Shown: positions 5,643-8,818 of the stretch, piece by piece
Numbering within the stretch: the stretch's first letter is position 1
Layout of the letters: the number at the start of each line of letters is the position of its first letter
Origin: Bacilli bacterium
Lineage (GTDB): Bacteria > Bacillota_I > Bacilli_A > RF39 > UBA660
NCBI GenBank assembly: GCA_017411235.1
Contig: JAFPMR010000022.1
Coordinates: 1-8,818, forward strand
Direction of reading: 5' to 3'
Length of the DNA: 8,818 nt
The notes under the pieces: generated by a model
What the model was told of the DNA's origin: nothing
Databases searched by the model: none
The model's input: the letters and a program-made list of their open reading frames with translations, nothing else
Program-made: the position numbers and the translations under genes

Positions 5643-7688
5643 ATGAACAAAAGATTTCTGGTACGTCAACAAGACATAAAAGACTGTGGAGTATGTTGTT
5701 TATTATCAATAATTAAATACTACAATGGTGAAATACCAATTGAGACAATAAGATTAGATACCAAAACAACAAAAGATGGAACAACTGCGTATAATATAAT
5801 AAAAGCAGCTGAAAAATATGGCTTTATAGCTAAAGGTGAGAAAATAAAAGAATTAAAAGAAACAACACCATTACCTGTAATAGCACATATTATAACTAAA
5901 CTAGGTTTTAATCATTTCGTAGTTATATATAAAATAAATAAAAAAGACGTTTACATAATGGATCCGGGTAAAGGTTTTAGAAAAGAAAAACTTAGTGATT
6001 TTAAAAAACAATGGACTAATGTAATTTTAGTATTCAAACCATATAAAAAAATCCCTTACTATGAAAAAAAGAACGGCTTAAAAGATCTGTTCATATCAAT
6101 AGTAAAAATAGAATTACCATTAATAAAAAAAATAATAGTAACAGATATCTTAATTACTATCTTATCTATTATTTTAAGCTATTACTTACAGTTCATTGCC
6201 ACAACCCTAGAAACTAACTATAAGAACCTTGTACTATTCTTCATATTAGCATTTTTAGGAATAAACATCTTTAAAGTCATTTTTGAATACTATCGAAACA
6301 ATTATTCAATATATTTGAATAAAAATATCGATATAGAAATAATACCAGAATACATTTCACATTTATTTCATCTTCCCTTAAATTCACTAACATCAAGAAC
6401 TGGTGGTGAAATACTTACTAGAATTCAAGAAATGAATTCAATTAAAAACTTATTTACTAAAATACTAATAAGTATAACTTTGGATTCCTTACTAGTACTA
6501 GTATCAAGCATTTTCCTATATACAATAAGTAATCAATTATTTTTAATTCTTTGTATAATAACGATTACTTACATCTTGATAGGTCTTATCTCAAGTCCTC
6601 TTATTTATCATAAAATAAATGAAAACATCGATTTAGAAACAGAATTCAATTCCAACTTAACAGAAAGTATTAATGGAATAGAATCAATTAAAAACCTCGA
6701 CTACATAAGTGAAACACTAAATAAAAATCAGTATAAGTATTTATCGTATGAAAACAACTTATTTGAATATAACAAAATACAAAACGTTTTACTTACCATA
6801 AAAAACATCATAAATAATATTGGTTCATTTCTAATAACTAGTATAGGAATTGTTCTAATAATAGATAATAAAATGAATCTCTTGTCATTACTGACATTTA
6901 ACTATTTAACCTCTTACTTTTTAGAGCCAATAGAAAACTTAGTAGATTTAATACCTGAATACAATTTAATAAAACTATCCTTCATTAAAGCATCAGAAAC
7001 ATTAAATATCAAAGAAGAAAAAGAAGGCAAGTTAGAACATTTTACAAACGGAAAAATAGAATTTAAAAACATTGACTATAGTTATGATGACTATAAAAAG
7101 ATATTAAAAAAGTTCAATCTAATAATAAATCCCAATGAGCATATAATATTAAAAGGGGAATCAGGCTCAGGAAAATCTACATTATGTCAATTATTAAATG
7201 GTAATCTTAAAGACTATAGAGGAAATATCTATATAAACAATATAAATATCAAAGATTATAGTTTAAAGACAATAAGGAAAAACATCTTATATGTATCTCA
7301 AAGAGAAGAATTGTTTAACGAAAGCATTAAAGAAAATATCTTATTAGGTAAAAATCTTAAAAAAGAAGAATTCGAAGAAATCTTAAATATAACAGAAGTA
7401 AAAGAAATCATCGAAAAGAAAAATACGCGTTTAGAAACAATAATCTATGACGGAGGATACAACCTTAGTGGTGGAGAAAGGCAACGTATCATTCTAGCTA
7501 GATCATTAGTTAAAAAACCCTCAATCCTTATCCTAGATGAATCTTTAAACGAAATAGAAGAGGATCGTGAAAAAAGAATTCTATCTAAACTTGATGAATA
7601 CCTAAAAAATAGCACAATTATTTATATATCTCACAAGAACATCTCTTGCTTTAAAAAACAAATAAAAATAGGTGAATACTGTGGATGA
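5643..7688 (+). CDS. Peptidase-containing ABC transporter (C39 protease + bacteriocin exporter)
   Basis: A 681-residue membrane protein that cuts double-glycine leaders from precursor peptides in the cytoplasm and exports the mature peptide using ATP. The N-terminal C39 protease domain (1 to about 135) shows QQDIKDCGVCCL with oxyanion Q9 and catalytic C15, then H91 (FNHFVVIY) and D107 (MDPGKG). The transmembrane domain (about 150-440) has several hydrophobic helices. The nucleotide-binding domain carries Walker A GESGSGKST (505-513), Q-loop Q553, signature LSGGERQR (608-615), Walker B ILILDE with D632 and E633, and switch H664. The D-loop is unusual, NEIE (636-639) in place of SALD. Length is close to the usual 690-730. 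It is the first gene of a four-gene operon; its TGA stop overlaps the next gene by 8 bases. Its likely substrates are the two Gly-Gly peptides encoded just downstream. Confidence 0.96.
   Translation: MNKRFLVRQQDIKDCGVCCLLSIIKYYNGEIPIETIRLDTKTTKDGTTAYNIIKAAEKYGFIAKGEKIKELKETTPLPVIAHIITKLGFNHFVVIYKINKKDVYIMDPGKGFRKEKLSDFKKQWTNVILVFKPYKKIPYYEKKNGLKDLFISIVKIELPLIKKIIVTDILITILSIILSYYLQFIATTLETNYKNLVLFFILAFLGINIFKVIFEYYRNNYSIYLNKNIDIEIIPEYISHLFHLPLNSLTSRTGGEILTRIQEMNSIKNLFTKILISITLDSLLVLVSSIFLYTISNQLFLILCIITITYILIGLISSPLIYHKINENIDLETEFNSNLTESINGIESIKNLDYISETLNKNQYKYLSYENNLFEYNKIQNVLLTIKNIINNIGSFLITSIGIVLIIDNKMNLLSLLTFNYLTSYFLEPIENLVDLIPEYNLIKLSFIKASETLNIKEEKEGKLEHFTNGKIEFKNIDYSYDDYKKILKKFNLIINPNEHIILKGESGSGKSTLCQLLNGNLKDYRGNIYINNINIKDYSLKTIRKNILYVSQREELFNESIKENILLGKNLKKEEFEEILNITEVKEIIEKKNTRLETIIYDGGYNLSGGERQRIILARSLVKKPSILILDESLNEIEEDREKRILSKLDEYLKNSTIIYISHKNISCFKKQIKIGEYCG
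7670..7675 (+). promoter_or_regulatory. Ribosome binding site deciding the start of the accessory gene
   Basis: AGGTGA inside the end of the transporter gene lies 5 bases before GTG 7681, the same sequence and spacing as at the pilin-like gene. An in-frame GTG at 7672 overlaps this site and so cannot use it. Confidence 0.7.
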
Positions 7689-8097
7689 AATAAGCACGTT
7701 ATATTATAAAAAACCCCAAAAACATCTAATAATTTATATAGTATTCATAGTATCCATATCAGTATTAATATACATATCAATTAAATACTATACGTATGAT
7801 ACGAAAGAATTAATACTTATCCAAGAATGTGAAGAAGAATGTCATTTAAAAACTACACTAAATTATGAAGAACAAACCATCTTTGAAAAAGATACAATTA
7901 TAAAATATAAAAACAAAAACTATAAGATAGATGAAATAAACTATGAAGAACCGTACTTAGTAAATGGAATACCAGTATCAGATGTAATCATAAAAACAAA
8001 TATCAATGATGATAAGAAAGTCTTAAAGATTGAAGTGAAATACCACAAACAAAGAATCATAAACAAAATAAAAGAAATCTTGATAGAAAGGAAATAA
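7681..8097 (+). CDS. Single-pass membrane protein of the bacteriocin operon, possible reduced HlyD-type accessory
   Basis: A 138-residue protein from a GTG start, translationally coupled to the transporter (8-base overlap). It has a short cytoplasmic N-terminus (about 1-14), one transmembrane helix (about 15-37) and an outside domain predicted to be mostly beta strand (about 42-121). It ends in a basic amphipathic helix, YHKQRIINKIKEILIERK. C50 and C54 form an ECEEEC motif. Position, orientation and the ending resemble membrane-fusion accessory proteins of bacteriocin exporters (HlyD/LcnD type), but the long coiled-coil hairpin and lipoyl halves are missing; those proteins are typically over 400 residues. 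An immunity protein for the bacteriocin is the main alternative, as no other candidate exists in the operon. I do not recognise a named family; the function is inferred from context. Confidence 0.65.
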   Translation: MDEISTLYYKKPQKHLIIYIVFIVSISVLIYISIKYYTYDTKELILIQECEEECHLKTTLNYEEQTIFEKDTIIKYKNKNYKIDEINYEEPYLVNGIPVSDVIIKTNINDDKKVLKIEVKYHKQRIINKIKEILIERK

Positions 8098-8098
8098 T

Positions 8099-8263
8099 AT
8101 GGAACTAAACAACAAAGAACTAAAAGAAGTAAAAGGTGGCTTATGGAGAATAATAGCTGTTAAAGGAGCTGCTAAAGTAGCAATTGGCATAGGCATCGGA
8201 TTTTCATTCTTAGTAGGATTAGTAAATGGTTATCAAAGACCACTTCCATGTAATACAAAATAG
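8099..8263 (+). CDS. Double-glycine leader bacteriocin-like peptide 1
   Basis: A 54-residue precursor. The leader MELNNKELKEVKGG (1-14) fits the consensus LxxxELxx(I/V)xGG with L3, E7, L8, V11, G13 and G14, the signal recognised by C39 protease-transporters. The predicted mature peptide (15-54) has 40 residues, starts LWRIIAVKGAAK, carries a glycine-spaced hydrophobic segment GIGIGFSFLVGLVNG (30-44) with GxxxG, and ends YQRPLPCNTK. It has five basic and no acidic residues and a single cysteine, C51. The ribosome binding site AAAGGA (8087-8092) is 6 bases before the ATG, and the upstream gene stops 1 base earlier, so it belongs to the transporter operon. Probably one half of a two-peptide (class IIb-like) bacteriocin; a signalling peptide is an alternative. 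Confidence 0.85.
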   Translation: MELNNKELKEVKGGLWRIIAVKGAAKVAIGIGIGFSFLVGLVNGYQRPLPCNTK

Positions 8264-8264
8264 A

Positions 8265-8417
8265 ATGAAAAAAGAAGAATTATTGAACGTTAAAGGAGGA
8301 ACAATTTCTGCAGCAATTCTAAATGCCATATCAAGAGGAATCAACACAATTTATAATTTGGGAGTTGCTACTGGTTCAGCAATTAGAAGAGCTCTAAAAA
8401 AGAAAATTTGTTACTAA
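8265..8417 (+). CDS. Double-glycine leader bacteriocin-like peptide 2
   Basis: A 50-residue precursor. The leader MKKEELLNVKGG (1-12) has E5, L6, V9, G11 and G12 in the expected pattern. The predicted mature peptide (13-50) has 38 residues, six basic and no acidic ones, begins TISAAILNAISRG, contains GVATG (33-37, GxxxG), and ends RRALKKKICY with a single cysteine, C49. The reading frame is open from an ATG at 8226, but that would put 13 extra residues before the leader and overlap peptide 1; the ATG at 8265 gives a proper leader. No Shine-Dalgarno precedes it. Instead it starts one base after the stop of peptide 1 (TAGAATG), so translation is probably coupled by reinitiation, which would keep the two products in a fixed ratio. 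Confidence 0.85.
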   Translation: MKKEELLNVKGGTISAAILNAISRGINTIYNLGVATGSAIRRALKKKICY

Positions 8418-8424
8418 TAAAAAA

Positions 8425-8451
8425 ATGAAGATCAAAAGTCTTCATTTTTTT
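8425..8451 (+). terminator. Rho-independent terminator of the bacteriocin operon
   Basis: The stem ATGAAGA/TCTTCAT (8425-8431 with 8439-8445), extendable by A-T pairs outward, has a 7-base loop and seven T residues (8445-8451). It lies a few bases after the second peptide gene and marks the operon end. Confidence 0.88.
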
Positions 8452-8458
8452 GAGAAAT

Positions 8459-8475
8459 AAGGCAAATTTTGCCTT
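8459..8475 (+). repeat. Perfect palindrome overlapping the rpsU -35 box
   Basis: AAGGCAAA-T-TTTGCCTT is an 8-bp perfect inverted repeat around a single central base. Its last two bases are the first two of the -35 box TTGTAA. There is no T-run after it, so it is not a terminator; it looks like a protein-binding operator. Confidence 0.55.
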
Positions 8476-8502
8476 GTAAAAAAATATCTGAAGTGTTATA
8501 AT
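8474..8502 (+). promoter_or_regulatory. Promoter of rpsU
   Basis: TTGTAA (8474-8479), a 17-base spacer and TATAAT (8497-8502) with an extended TG at 8494-8495 form a strong sigma-A promoter. Transcription would start near 8509, giving a leader of about 25 bases. Confidence 0.8.
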
Positions 8503-8533
8503 CTTTAATAGTTAACGAAGGGAGGGGAAAAAT

Positions 8534-8725
8534 TTGACTAAAGTAGTAGTACAAAATGGCAACATTGATGCAGCTTTAAAGAAGTTTAAAGTAAAAGTTG
8601 CAAAAAGTGGAGTCCCTTCAAAGCTAAAAGAAAAAAAATGCTATGATAAACCTGGAGTTAAGAGAAGAAAAGCTAAAGAAGAAATGATTAGAAATTCTCG
8701 TAAACGTAGAAGAAACGATAGATAG
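8534..8725 (+). CDS. rpsU: 30S ribosomal protein S21
   Basis: A 63-residue, strongly basic small-subunit protein involved in the initiation step of translation. It shows the family pattern: TKVVVQNGNIDAALKKFKVK (2-21), then a central KEKKCYDKPGVKRRK (32-46) and an arginine/lysine-rich tail ending RKRRRNDR. It starts at TTG 8534, supported by the strong Shine-Dalgarno GGAGGGG (8521-8527); there is no nearby in-frame ATG, and the residues following TTG match the conserved S21 start. Length is slightly above the common 57-58. It is followed at once by a yqeY-like gene, a frequent rpsU-yqeY pairing in Firmicutes, whose ribosome binding site overlaps the rpsU stop codon. Confidence 0.96.
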   Translation: MTKVVVQNGNIDAALKKFKVKVAKSGVPSKLKEKKCYDKPGVKRRKAKEEMIRNSRKRRRNDR

Positions 8726-8734
8726 GTGATTGAT

Positions 8735-8818
8735 ATGGCATTAACAGAAGACGTTGTAAAAGATATGACTGCTGCTATGAAGAACCAAGAAAAGTTCGAA
8801 TTATCAGTTCTTCGTATG
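8735..8818 (+). CDS. yqeY: YqeY/GatB-like protein, start of gene (truncated by window end)
   Basis: Only the first 28 codons are present. They read MALTEDVVKDMTAAMKNQEK and FELSVLRM, matching the N-terminus of YqeY-family proteins (DMKxAMKxxEKxxLSVxRM). The family shares the tRNA-binding domain of the GatB amidotransferase subunit, and its role is poorly defined. Ribosome binding site AGGTGAT (8724-8730) lies 4 bases before the ATG and overlaps the rpsU stop codon, so the two genes are probably co-transcribed. Confidence 0.85.
   Translation, partial: MALTEDVVKDMTAAMKNQEKFELSVLRM

Noticed and set aside
7686..7688. TGA read as tryptophan (mycoplasma code)
   Set aside because: All tryptophans checked in the window use TGG and no gene has an internal TGA. 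Stopping here also fits the coupled start of the next gene.
8226..8264. ATG at 8226 as the start of the second peptide
   Set aside because: It would overlap the first peptide gene, has no ribosome binding site and adds 13 residues before an otherwise complete Gly-Gly leader.
1..8818. CRISPR array or insertion sequence
   Set aside because: No regularly spaced repeats, transposase-like proteins or terminal inverted repeats with target duplications were seen.

Overview
The window looks like a chromosomal segment of a very AT-rich, low-GC Gram-positive bacterium. The inference rests on strong AGGAGGTGAT-type ribosome binding sites, sigma-A promoters with TATAAT boxes (several with an extended TGn), hairpin-plus-T-run terminators after nearly every unit, and a tRNA with an encoded CCA end. 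Every tryptophan I checked is TGG, no gene has an internal TGA, and the ABC transporter ends at TGA, so the standard bacterial code is used rather than the mycoplasma code. A gut-type Bacilli lineage near the Mollicutes or Erysipelotrichia would fit, but that placement is inference; no 16S or marker search could be done.

Left part (1-3164): translation genes. rpsB (S2 with an acidic tail ending in a Rho-N/SAP-like module) and tsf (EF-Ts) form one unit closed by a terminator. A separate unit encodes a membrane-anchored, cysteine-free thioredoxin-fold-like protein, followed by frr (ribosome recycling factor) with its own promoter and terminator. pyrH, which commonly lies between tsf and frr, is absent here.

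Middle part (3165-5574): a ClpX-like AAA+ ATPase that keeps the IGF ClpP-docking tripeptide but lacks the zinc-binding N-domain and has an altered pore loop; a tRNA-Arg(UCU) with a clear promoter and terminator; and a small secreted or membrane protein with VirB2/TrbC pilin-like topology, also a self-contained unit.

Right part (5575-8451): the most interesting region, a compact bacteriocin-type operon. It has a peptidase-containing ABC transporter (C39 protease plus exporter), a short single-pass membrane protein that resembles a pared-down HlyD-type accessory protein, and two consecutive small genes. Each small gene encodes a cationic peptide with a double-glycine leader, a GxxxG motif and one C-terminal cysteine. 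The transporter would cut both leaders after Gly-Gly and export the peptides. No separate immunity gene is seen before the terminator. The first peptide gene (8099-8263) is short and easy to miss.

Right edge (8452-8818): rpsU (S21) from a TTG start, under a promoter overlapped by a perfect palindrome, followed by the start of a yqeY-like gene cut off by the window end.
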